A DNA stretch of 64,000 nucleotides from Eutypa lata (taxonomy: Eukaryota > Ascomycota > Sordariomycetes > Xylariales > Diatrypaceae), in NCBI GenBank assembly GCA_022661535.1, contig JAKULF010000006.1, positions 1,545,001 to 1,609,000 of the forward strand. The letters are read 5' to 3'. Position 1 is the stretch's first letter. Each line of letters starts with the position of its first letter. A model generated the notes under the pieces. It worked only from the letters and a program-made list of their open reading frames with translations, was not told the origin of the DNA and ran no database searches. The position numbers were made by a program, and so were the translations under genes. Below are positions 13,501 through 23,740 of this stretch, one piece after another.

Positions 13501-14521
13501 TGAGGTAGCGGCGGCTGTTCCGTAATGATTACAGAGGGGTAAGTACCGTTGACCGGGAGGCCAGTATCTCTCTTCGGTTGAGTAATGGGGTGTTGCTTCA
13601 AATGTTGATCTCGGTCCTGGGCATTGGGAAAGCCGTATATGTAATATAGACAACGATCATCCCAGCATTTAAAGGAAGCTTGACGCCGTGAGATGAGCGG
13701 TACGGTTTCTCTCAGCCTCCAACCCCGAAAGATCGGGTCATAATAGGAGATGTTTTTGTCAAGCCATGCACCATATTCGGGTGGCGCATCATCCGGAGTA
13801 GACAATTTTAGCTCCTCCAAGAACTTTGGATCAAGCAAGTCCAAACCTAATTGTGAGACGATTAGTGAGAAATTGGGATGAAGGGCTGAGGCTAAAATTC
13901 AAACCTTGATCTATCAAGAAGCTCTCAATGCACTCGCATCTATACTGTAGAGAGCGGGCTTCCTCAACATCGGATAACACAGGATATGTGCCCCGGAATT
14001 CTACCAAAAGAGCACTCATGTCAGCACAATGCATCAATTCATGTAATTCGCAAATGGGACTCAAATAGTCACTTACGTTGGTTGGCTATAAATTCCTCGA
14101 AGGCTTTGAGCTTATGGCGGAGCATATCCAGCTCCAATGTGCTATTAGGAAGGTATCGGGCTGGCAGCAGAGCGGCGATTTTCGCCTGAATTTCAGCTTG
14201 CTGCTGAAATAAGTCTCGGATCGTGGGGTCCAAAAACGGGTCGAAAACCGGCGCAGCTGAAGTATCAAGATCTAAAGATCGGTTTATAAAGTGAATTTTA
14301 CTTTGAGAACCCCGATAGTCATTTCGAGGTTCGACAGAACTGGTGTTGCTGCGTGAGTCGGTTGACATGCGTGAGTGTTGAGCAGACGTTCCGCCCTGCT
14401 GCTGCATTCCCGACATGCCAACATCATACATAGATGATTTGCTCAAAGGCGACTGCTTTTGTGGTCGCAACTTGAGTTTGTGTCGCCTCATGGGCGACGG
14501 ATGGCCGTTGACCATCTCCAT
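10560..14521 (-). CDS. Large multi-zinc-finger protein (C2H2 plus Zn2Cys6-like cluster), putative regulator
   Basis: Four exons close in frame: 14521-14077, 14000-13905, 13846-13167 and 13118-10560, with introns of 76, 58 and 48 bp (GTAAGT, GTTTGA and GTAAGT donors). They give about 1,259 residues. The N-terminus is Ser/Gln-rich and followed by a short helical stretch. A C2H2-like finger lies near residue 230. Joining exons 3 and 4 creates CLRCKVQAKPCDSRDDCIFC (residues 398-417), with the C-x2-C-x6-C-x5-C-x2-C spacing of fungal binuclear zinc clusters; the sixth Cys would have to be Cys434, which is unusually far. Further C2H2 or C2H2-like fingers lie near 874-898, 926-950, 1055-1074, 1083-1108, 1115-1143 and 1170-1189. 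The middle (about 520-840) is predicted-globular with hydrophobic helices. A DNA-binding or chromatin role in the nucleus is inferred from the fingers; targets are unknown. The start is the first in-frame ATG of exon 1, just 5' of a TTTC microsatellite. Confidence 0.85.
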
Positions 14522-14538
14522 CTTTTCTATTTTTCTAT

Positions 14539-14564
14539 TTTCTTTCTTTCTTTCTTTCTTTCTT
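14539..14564. repeat. (TTTC)n microsatellite upstream of the zinc-finger gene
   Basis: Six or so TTTC units lie about 20 bp upstream of the zinc-finger start codon, so they fall in its promoter or 5' leader. Confidence 0.9.
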
Positions 14565-17500
14565 GAAGGTTGGTTGGTTACTTTAGTTAGGTATACTTTT
14601 ATCCCCCAACCCGCCTCGCTCGTAGCGGGCGTTGTTCGAAAAAGCGCCTCGGTTTGAATGAACCAGTGCTACAATGTCAGGCGCATCGATTATAGTATAA
14701 TTAATGAAAAACACATAGGACTTTGTATAGGCATGATGCTATGCCAATAATACTGTAAATAGAATGAGGCGGACAAAGGGTGGTGTGCAATTGCTGCTAC
14801 TGCGCCGCACCAGCGAAAGAGAGAAGAAAATTGCAGCTGAAAATAGAGTAACTACCAGGTATTATGTTTCTAAAGAGACAACACAGAACACAGAATTCCC
14901 GACAAGCAGCGACAGAACACGACTCAACGCAGCTTTTCTCCCTCCGTCGGAGAATATACACTGCTTGCTTGTTTGCTTGCTTGCTCGAATTGGGTAAGGT
15001 GAGGTAAGTTAAGGTAAGAATAGGTAGGTAGATAGCAGATATGGTATGGGGATGGTATGTACTGTAGCTGTCTGTAGCTGTAGTAGCTGGAGGATAGGAT
15101 GGGATTGATGGATGGACGCCCTTCGCTTCAACGTGGCGTGCGAAAGAGGGAAGCCCCAGGGTTAAGGTAGTTTAGCTGGTTAGGTAGGGACGGCTGGACG
15201 GGCTGACAAGTGACAATTCGTCCAGCTAGAAGGGGTGCTCCAGTTTTTCTTGTGTAATATGTAATGGATGTACCTCAGCCAGATAGTAGGTTGGTTCTCG
15301 GTAGCCAAAGAATGACGGTAGATTCGAACTACCTTGAGCTAATCAAATTGTCGTGATTGACAGCGACAGCAGCGGGCCAGCCAGCGGGGCGAGCGTCACC
15401 ACGGTAGATTACCTATGTACGTACACACATACATAGTAATACTTTCTACATATCTTACATACATATCATTCTCTATCTGCTGCCCTTAACTATGTCCTTG
15501 TGCCCTGCTGCCCTGTCCTGCCCTGTCCTGCCCTGGATACAACCTACATGTAGATACGCTCGTTGATAGCGTTGGCATTGTACGAAGTACATGGGTGCTA
15601 GCTGCTGAAAACCTGAAAGCGTTGGTCCATTGCTTCGTAGACCCTGGTTCTCTATAACTCATCAGGTCCAGTCGGTACTTCTCAAGTGGGGCCTGGCTGG
15701 ACTTCACGAAGTTCAGGTCGCGAGGGTAAGTGGGGCCAGCTCTACTAGGCGCAGGGCCTAGGTATCCTACGCATCCGTCCGTAGCAGGGAGGAGGATGAG
15801 GACAGGTTTTTGGGGGCTGTGAGTATGTGCGGGCGCGGGCGCGTGTGTGTGTGTGGGTTCGCAAGGAATACTTGAGCTACACTAGTCGTAGCCCAGGTCG
15901 CCCTCAGCAGGTAGTTAGGTATTAGAGTCAGCTGAAGAAACATATGTGGGCAAGCTTTGATGGTCCGTGGTTCCTTGCGTACAGGGAACCCATGCTGCGA
16001 CCTCAGCGCTCTTGAAAAACGGTCAAAAATTTAGTGTAGTGGCTGGGTACGGCTACAGCACGCTCAAGACAAGGGACGGAGACCAATAGGGGCCGGGTGT
16101 CTCGGTTGAGGTCAGGGCATGGGAAGTGATGGATATCTACTAGTAGGTACTTAGACATAATAAGGGAATGGTATAGGCTAGAATGTATAACATTTTCTCA
16201 AGTCTTGGCTCAGGGAATTCTAGGCAATACTTCCCCAAATGGAACACACGATGCGGAGGGGTGGCGATTGGACGATCCCTTATTACGTACGTAACGTACC
16301 CCCCGTAGGAGATATACAAGTCATAGCCATAGTCGAGCGCCAAATGAATCTACTACTGCCACAAGAAGCGCATGTACAAGTCTCCTTAGCTTACATATGT
16401 GCCTATAGTATAGGTATGTAGGTAGGTGCTTTTATCTTGATGGGGTGGGGTCAATCAAGCCTTGAGTTTATTTTTCATCCAAGCATAAAGAAGGTTTTCT
16501 AAAACTGCTCACTGCAACTACGATCGTATGAAACTGAACACACGATGCTTCAAAGAGATATATATAATTATCTCACCAGATTTGTTTGTGGAGTTGGGTA
16601 TTAAACAGTGGTCTCTGCGCTATAGCCTCGTAGCGTTTCAGCTGGCCGGATGTGTTCGAGGTGTTCATAAAGAAACATTTCAGCTTGACGACGGAAGAGA
16701 ATAGGTAGGTAATATACAGTACGTACTTACTTACGTATATTAATGGGCTATGTATGGTAGTACGTAGCTATATTTTACGGTATTATTAATAGTAGTACAA
16801 ATACTTACTCCGTGCTCATTACGGGCTGATTACCTATTGAACGAGCGAAGACCCGCCCGTTAAGATTCATCATCGCCCATAAGTACGATAAAGGCTAGAG
16901 GTTTTAAAAAGGATCGACTAGCCTCGAAACACTTCAGGTTGAGAAGCTAAAACCAGCTTGTGTTAGTCTGCCCGTTCTTGTGCGACAGCACTGGAGTAAA
17001 TGCAACCGCACTAGGGCAATGACCACTGTCTATGTCCTAGCGTTTAGGTAACTGTGGTCAGTCGGTTTGTGAGAGGACTGTGAGAGGACTGTTGTGGACG
17101 GATACTTATTACCACCAGTTTCTAGAATCGGGCGTGTCCAGCTGTAGGAAGTGCAATGCGATCGATTTGTGATATTTACTTGCGCACACATACGCACATA
17201 ATACACGCGCCCGCATACACACAGAGATAGGCACCAAAAAAAAAGCCTGTAATATGTGGCATTATCGGACGATTGGGCCGAGACGAAAGTCAGCCCCGTT
17301 AGCTATATATGATTGGATTACACAGCTCAATGCAGATGCTATGCTGTGTGGCCTACGAGCCGAATTTCTTGCAGGCCGACGACGGGACTCCTAAGACGGA
17401 ACTGGATTGACGGTATTCATAGTGAGACATTTTATGCTAAGTTGAAGAAGATGGATATATACTTCCTCGACATTGTTAAATAATCATACACGATATACCT

Positions 17501-20500
17501 GAAGGCCGTACAAGAACAGTCCAGTACAAGAAGGATGTTTCGTTGAAATGAGATCAAGACACACGGGATAAGTATTACTTCATTATCGAACCTTCATTAT
17601 ACAATACAATATCTTTTATTATATCGAAAATGTCCATACATACCTACCTACCTAGCCGAAGCTACACGGGGCTTGACGGGAGATCGATTCACCATCTGCT
17701 CTTTTGAATGGTAAGGCGCTCGATTGGCTGGTCCAAGCTTCGTCAGCTGGTTGTGCCAAGCGGCGCCTAATTGGCTCCAGAGATTCACGTTTCAGCCATG
17801 GCTAGTTAGCTCTTCTTCTCGGCAGCGTGCTTACACAATACCTACTACGGATGCATAGACGCGATTCATCCCTAATGCAGTGTATGTATATCGCAATTCT
17901 GCTCACTTCATCAATGTTGTCGTCAGCAGAACCGGCAATAATATATAGCATCTGTTAAAAACGGCCCGGGAAAATCAGAATGCATGACTGCTTAAATAAT
18001 AAGTCACCAGCTAGTTAGGTAGTCTACGTCCGTAGTTAGCTAGGTACTTCACAGCCTCCAGAAGGAAAAGAAGGTCGGTGTTAAGCCACCAACTACCTAT
18101 GTACCAGTAGTAGCCAGTGGTAACCAGTGATAGTAATCTCTCGGGCCAGGGATAGGTAAAATTATGGCTATCATATTAGTGTTACTGACGAAGGGAGAAC
18201 GAATTCAGAGCATGTATAACTAACGCCCATCTCATCAACTTAATATATGTATGTGTATACCTAGGTATGTATATGTTCAGCAGTGTTGTTCTCGCCCATC
18301 TCGATAGGCGATTTTCACCGGCACCAATCATTCTCGATCCCCACTGCTACTCCACTACTACCTACCGGCATACACTGCCTGGCTCCTATCTCGTTACATA
18401 TGTATGGATAGTATCTCTGCCGCTGCAATCACGATGCTTGACAAGACGTGACAGGCTACCTACATACCTGAGCACGTACATACATATGTATAGCTTAAAC
18501 TATCAATAGCAGGTAAGTAGTTATGTACCTATGTATGTAGGTAACTATGTGCACATTGATCGTGATGGCTTAGGGACCTCAGCCGGCTATGCACGGCCGG
18601 TGCCCCAGATGTTTAGACCTGTAACGCTGCCGATAAACGTATCGAAATGTGGCCGTTCAAAGAAAAGGTCACCCGGTACCTCAGTCGGCTAGTCTTGGCG
18701 AAAGCTTTCCGACGTGTGAGTCGGCAATTGCCGCTGATCCCTTCCTATTTAGGCAGACCAGGGAAGTCTTAATTGTGTCGTATTAATGGGGTCGGCGCTG
18801 ATAGGGAAATGCCGAGAATGGCTGCGTTTAACACGCCCTCTTATTACCCATTTCTGTCGCATTTGCTGCAAGGCGAAAAAGAGGACCGTGGTGATCTGCA
18901 TGGTTCATCACAATGCAGCAGAGAGAGAGGGTACAATGCAAGTATATAGGTATTGTATGTATATTCCTTTTGCCCGATCAACCCTCAGCAGAAGCTAGCA
19001 GAACGGAACAGCCCCGATCAGCCGTGTCACGTTTGTTCACTAGCTAACTAGTTATGTAGTGACCGGAGAGGGAAAAGCAATGATTGATCATCACCGTAGC
19101 CTTGCTGTTAAAACTTCCAAGACCCCCAATGTTCCAGTGGGCAGGCAGTCAAATCAGTCGATCTACCCTTTTGATCGAATCGATTTACCCAGCGTTAATA
19201 AAGTGTATACATCCATGCAGAATCCAAATGTGTGCCCATACTATATACTATATATGTACATATGTATGTGTCTCTTAAAGTGGCGATCAGATGACATTTT
19301 GCGACGAATCATACCCCAACCGCAGTGCAGTGCTGCAGAATAAGGGTGGTATCGAGTCGATGTGTGCGCTTCCCTTAACTAGTGTGCGCGCTTTTTTCCT
19401 TTTTTCCAATTATTTTCTTTCTTCTTATTATTATTATTTCGCATAATACACACTCAACTAACTAACAGGCAAGTAAGGCATTCCGTCATAGAGGTAAGCA
19501 ACCACAGAGTATGGCGGTTGGTCACAGTCGCAGCCCGTGAGCAAGACCCTATCATGTTCTTCTTTTTGGCTGTAATGCCGGAATTATCAGACGGGGTGTG
19601 TGCCGGCACAAGAACGCCCACATTACAAGGGATTGCGCGTCCGTGTTCGAGTGCGGGGGGATGGCGAGGTGGGAACGAACGGTGTTTGTCATACACAGCC
19701 CACAGCCTACAGCCTCCAGCCTACCGAAAGGGCGATACAAACGTTTGTCCCGAACACACCCCCTTCATCTCGCCTTCATCTCGCCTTCGTCTCGGCCCCC
19801 AAAACCCATTAGTACGGCGACCTATCGGCTTATGATGGTTACACTACTGATCAGTGATCATCCTCAATACCTTTCTTGACTCAGCAGCTTGACCGCCTCT
19901 TTAAGGAGGCAGCTCCGTCAGCTGCGGCTACGGTAAGGCGGGCTAGGCGGTCTCTTAGCGGGACCGAGCGTCGAGGTCGCCTTGCATTCAGCTGGCCCCC
20001 AATCACAAATGTCCCTGATAGATTGGCAGCACAAGGACTGGCATAATCATAGCATATAGGATTCTTTTATGTTGAAGTCCTCATTAGGGTAATTACTCAA
20101 AGTCAAACTCTACCCGATTTTGTTCGTGGCTTGCATCTTTGATTGCTATTCGCTATGTAAGGTGTTGTATCGACTACACGTCTAACCGCATCTTGGTCGA
20201 CCTCGATATAATTGTAATAATATTATGAGTTTATACAAATGAGAGTAGCTTCTAAGAACTACGCACTATATCTAGCTCGAGGTGTAGGTACTTAGACATG
20301 AGCCTATCCTTTTAAGAGACCTACGTCAAGTTCAACTACTTGTTGTCACACTGCATCTCATAGTACTGCTCATAGTTCCCTATTCAAATGATAAATAGCA
20401 CAGCATCCCTTGATGCAAGGCCGTGTGATAATTGAAGTCACCATGAATGATTGAGGTAGCTTGTGCCTTTCATAATTTCCCAGACGTACGACTTGAAAAC

Positions 20501-20742
20501 ACTCATCCAATACTAGAACTCCTAGTCCACATATTCAATCAACAGTTCCTTAGACCTACTACGTATGAGGCTCGATGGCTAAGATCTTACTTATCATTGT
20601 GGACTGTGTAAAGTCTATTTGGGGTAGATTATCTGCTATAATGTCCAGTCCTTGTAAGTAAATACGTTTGCAAGCTTGTCTCATCCCTAACACTCATCTA
20701 AGCACACTTAGACAATAGTCAGAGGCAGAGGCAGGTCCAAAG
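14565..20742. other. Gene-free stretch
   Basis: No supported gene. It holds TACC/GGTA microsatellites, a 10-bp CCTGTCCTGC tandem (about 15511-15535), a GGTAG-TTCGAAT-CTACC hairpin at 15307-15323, and two CTCAGCCGGCTA / CTCAGTCGGCTA motifs near 18575 and 18680 that resemble tRNA D-arms but have no partner B-box. Open frames are short and overlap on both strands. Confidence 0.6.
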
Positions 20743-21583
20743 CTACGAGTCGTCATCGGACACTCTAGTAGATATGAATTCAACAGACTTCTGGCCTCCC
20801 AGCTCCTTGGAAAGCCACCATCCTACCCAGCTATGTGGTCCAGACAAGGCCTGTTCAATTTCAACTAGGCCATCTTCCTCAACCACAACTAGGCCGAGCG
20901 TAACGACTCTGTCCCCATCAACTAAGCCGGTAGAGGAGGGCTTCGTGGATTCCTGGCCCACGCCTCAGAATCAACTACGAGGCATCGGTGCTCAGTTCTC
21001 TACCGCACCAATGGAGTCATGGGAAATGTGTACAGATGTACGAGGGTGCCTATAATTCATGTTGAACGTTGGTCACAGTAATGGATATTGACTGGGTGTT
21101 GTGAACACTACTTTCCATAGACACAAAAACATTAAGTATAGACAAATGCTACTTCTCGAAGGTTGCTCTCGCGAACAAACAAGAATTTGTCAGCGGCTTG
21201 TACACGTGTTGACGGGTTGCTTCTCCAATATACTCGTTTGCAGACACCATGAGATGATACTATTTATTTCCCAACCCCCAAAGCTGAAAGGTAAGTGCTA
21301 GATGTAGGCACACCTTAAGTGCCAACTGGCAACCTAAGGTTGAAAGAACATACGTGGTTACGACAAGATTCTGCGTGACTTTGGGCCTGTTCCCATCGAA
21401 TACTACGTCGATATTGTAAGCCGCCTCCGTATTCAGCTTGCCATCTGTAACCAGACTTATCCCTAGCCCAGGTACCGCTGTCTGTAGACCCAATCTGGAT
21501 GATATTTTTAGTAGTTGCTGTGGTATAAGTTGTCTAAGGAGTTCCCTGATGCACCGAACCCCGTATTCTATGGCACTCCGATA
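20743..21583 (-). pseudogene. Unrecognised coding-like remnant or small spliced gene
   Basis: On the minus strand, after a plausible TTGACGCTAG acceptor, a frame stays open for about 76 codons (21583-21354). It includes an amphipathic helix (IEYGVRCIRELLRQL) and the segment AAYNIDVVFDGNRPK, and ends exactly at a good donor (AC|GTATGT). A TTTCAG acceptor about 70 bp further on would continue the frame for about 31 codons. A separate open stretch at 20975-20743 ends in an acidic tail and may be another exon. I found no start codon and do not recognise the family. It may be a decayed gene or a real gene whose exons I cannot join. Confidence 0.35.
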
Positions 21584-21669
21584 CTAGCGTCAACACTACG
21601 AGATCATATAACGCAATTGTGCTTGCACCCATTGCTAGATGCAATTTGGCTGCTTTTGTCATTGATCTC

Positions 21670-21735
21670 CGTAGGATCCATTCTGTGACGGAACTGAATA
21701 CAAGGACGACATCGCTACACCACTAAACCAAAAGT
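21670..21735 (-). other. Degenerate tRNA-like sequence
   Basis: The minus strand contains TTTTGGTTTAGTGGTGTAGC, close to a eukaryotic tRNA D-arm/A-box. It is flanked by CATTC (5') and GAATG (3') about 55 bases apart, which could form a short acceptor stem. The T-loop region (CAGTTCCGTCA) does not match the B-box consensus, so this is at most a decayed copy. Confidence 0.2.
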
Positions 21736-22072
21736 GGAATGCTGTTAGCTCGGGAGCTAACCACCTTGCATTGTCTTATATAGTCATTTAGTGCCGTGAC
21801 ACATTTATGTCCAAGTGAAGCATGCCTTCCCAATACCTAGTAAGAGGTGCCCCTTGGCAACCCAAAGATAGGCGAGGGTAGTGACATCGATCTAGTACTG
21901 AGTCAGGGACAAAAAGCTCGAGACCCATAGATAAACCCTTAGTCAATCAATAACGAACGCTAGATTCCAGGGCAGATTGAAGGAGGCGGTATGGTTCGGT
22001 CGGGTCGTTGGATAAATCTGCCGTATTTTTCGCTAAAGAATATAGCTGGGAGATTGTCACCTTAATAGGGAA

Positions 22073-22907
22073 TCAAAAATTTGCGATATGAATGATTATC
22101 TTGTTGTCATTAATGTGTGTAACACGCCGGCAAGAAAGAGTTATGTCGAACTGAATGTCCCCAGCGGGTTCAGCTGAGGGAGGAGGTTCAGGAGTGGAGA
22201 CCATTAAATAAAGTATTAGAACACATGTTAAAAGACCATGTATAAATGAGACTTACTTTCTGGTTGTTCTGGTTGTTCTAGTTGTTCTAGTTGTTCTAGT
22301 TGTCGAAACGAACATTTCCAGCCACGCCCATTATAGAAGCAATTCGCACAAGCACCAGCTAAAGGGTTGATATCATCAAGAGATTGATCTGCGCGTACAC
22401 AGCGATCCCAAGGACCATTTTTGCTTGAACAATGGCTGCATTGTAAATCTTTAGGTTGTTCTTTACCTAATACCTGAATTAAAGCAGCCCTGATATTGGT
22501 TTTGCGGCGAAGACTGAAAGATTTGCGATGCTTAGGGGCATGCGGATTGTCCTTTAATTCATTACAAGCAGGCAAATCAACGAGACGCCTAAAGAGTTTA
22601 TCTTTAGGGGGCCTCGGCCAATGCTGCACGATACTAGGATATTTGGAGCACACAGCATCCCAAGAAGTGCGTGCAGGTTGGGTATCTAATTTTGTCGTTC
22701 CCGTAAATGTCGGTGTAGAAGAACGACATCGCGACGAAATCGAAACAAAAGAAGATGCTCGCACGTTTAGCTTAGCATCAATCTCATTGCAACCAGTCTC
22801 TTCAATCCTGGCAACCTTTTCATGTTCCAAGATCCGGGAAGAAAGATGTTCTTGAATCTCAACTCTGAGAACTCTAACAGAAGGAGAAACCTCGTCGAAA
22901 TTATTAA
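22073..22907 (-). CDS. DUF3716-type cysteine-rich protein, 5' end not found
   Basis: The main exon is open from about 22907 to 22257. It carries CSHC...C...GACANC...C near its end (translated 22442-22305), the Cys pattern I associate with the fungal DUF3716 family, which probably binds zinc; its function is not known to me. Then follow (LEQ)n/PEQ repeats and a GTAAGT donor at 22256. A CCCTCAG acceptor at 22174 gives a second exon (22173-22073) of 33 residues ending in TGA; this join is in frame but less certain. No in-frame ATG exists between the upstream stop and the end of the main exon, so either a short 5' exon lies upstream (acceptor CTGAG at about 22908) or the gene has lost its start. 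Several Arg/Lys-rich blocks lie before the Cys domain. Confidence 0.55.
22261..22302. repeat. 9-bp GGTTGTTCT/AGTTGTTCT tandem repeat
   Basis: Four to five copies of a 9-bp unit lie in the coding strand of the DUF3716-type gene and encode repeated Leu-Glu-Gln on the minus strand, immediately before a splice donor. Confidence 0.85.
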
Positions 22908-23740
22908 CTCAGAAGAATGACAATGCTAAAAGACGCTAAAAAAATAAAACGATATGAGTAAATAAGTGAAAGTAGATAGGGGTAAAAGAATCTTAATATC
23001 AGAAACATTGGAATGGTGAAACTGGACCTCAAGTTACATGATGGATCCGATCCATTGGACCCGACCTATGAAGTTGAAGGAAAAAGGTAAATCCGATATG
23101 TTAATGGAGATACCATGCATTTAACAGAATATTAGCTATTATACGTGCATATTATCTCCATAACGAGTTTGCATCAATCCCAGATATGTATTTAAAATGG
23201 TTTAGAAAATAAGCATGATATAATAGTTAGTTCATATTTACAAAAGCTTATACCATAAGAGACCAAATAAAACAATAATAAGAGAATAATAAAGCATTAT
23301 GAAGAATAAGCAATAATTCATGGTTAATGTGTGCTAGCATGTAAATATATATAAATAGTTAACTTGTAGTTTAACTTATAATTATTTTCAAGATATGTAT
23401 ATTCCCATACTAAGTATCTACTAACAACTTCCCAACAACCGGCTCGTCGACCGCCTGAATTCCCACTGCGCCTCCCCCATCCCAGTTCTACATACAGGGT
23501 ATCATCTTATCTCGTCCCGTCGTCCCAATCCCCCTTCCATATACATGAAAAGCAAACATAACAAATAAAACCATAGCGTGACATGGACATGATCACTCTC
23601 ATAACCTCAAGGCAAGAGCCAAACAGACAAACTCAACATCTACCTCTCTCCCTTCTATCCCCACCCGCCCACTCATCCACTCATCATCCTCCTTTCATTC
23701 CTTCCTTCATTCAACCACCACTTCTCACTCTCTCACCCTC
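22908..23740. other. AT-rich intergenic stretch
   Basis: This is a very AT-rich spacer (most strongly 23100-23420) between the DUF3716-type gene and the 3' end of the methyltransferase gene. It probably contains the methyltransferase 3' UTR, a CT/CA-rich tract (about 23640-23750), and any missing 5' exon of the DUF3716-type gene. No open frame was supported. Confidence 0.5.
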
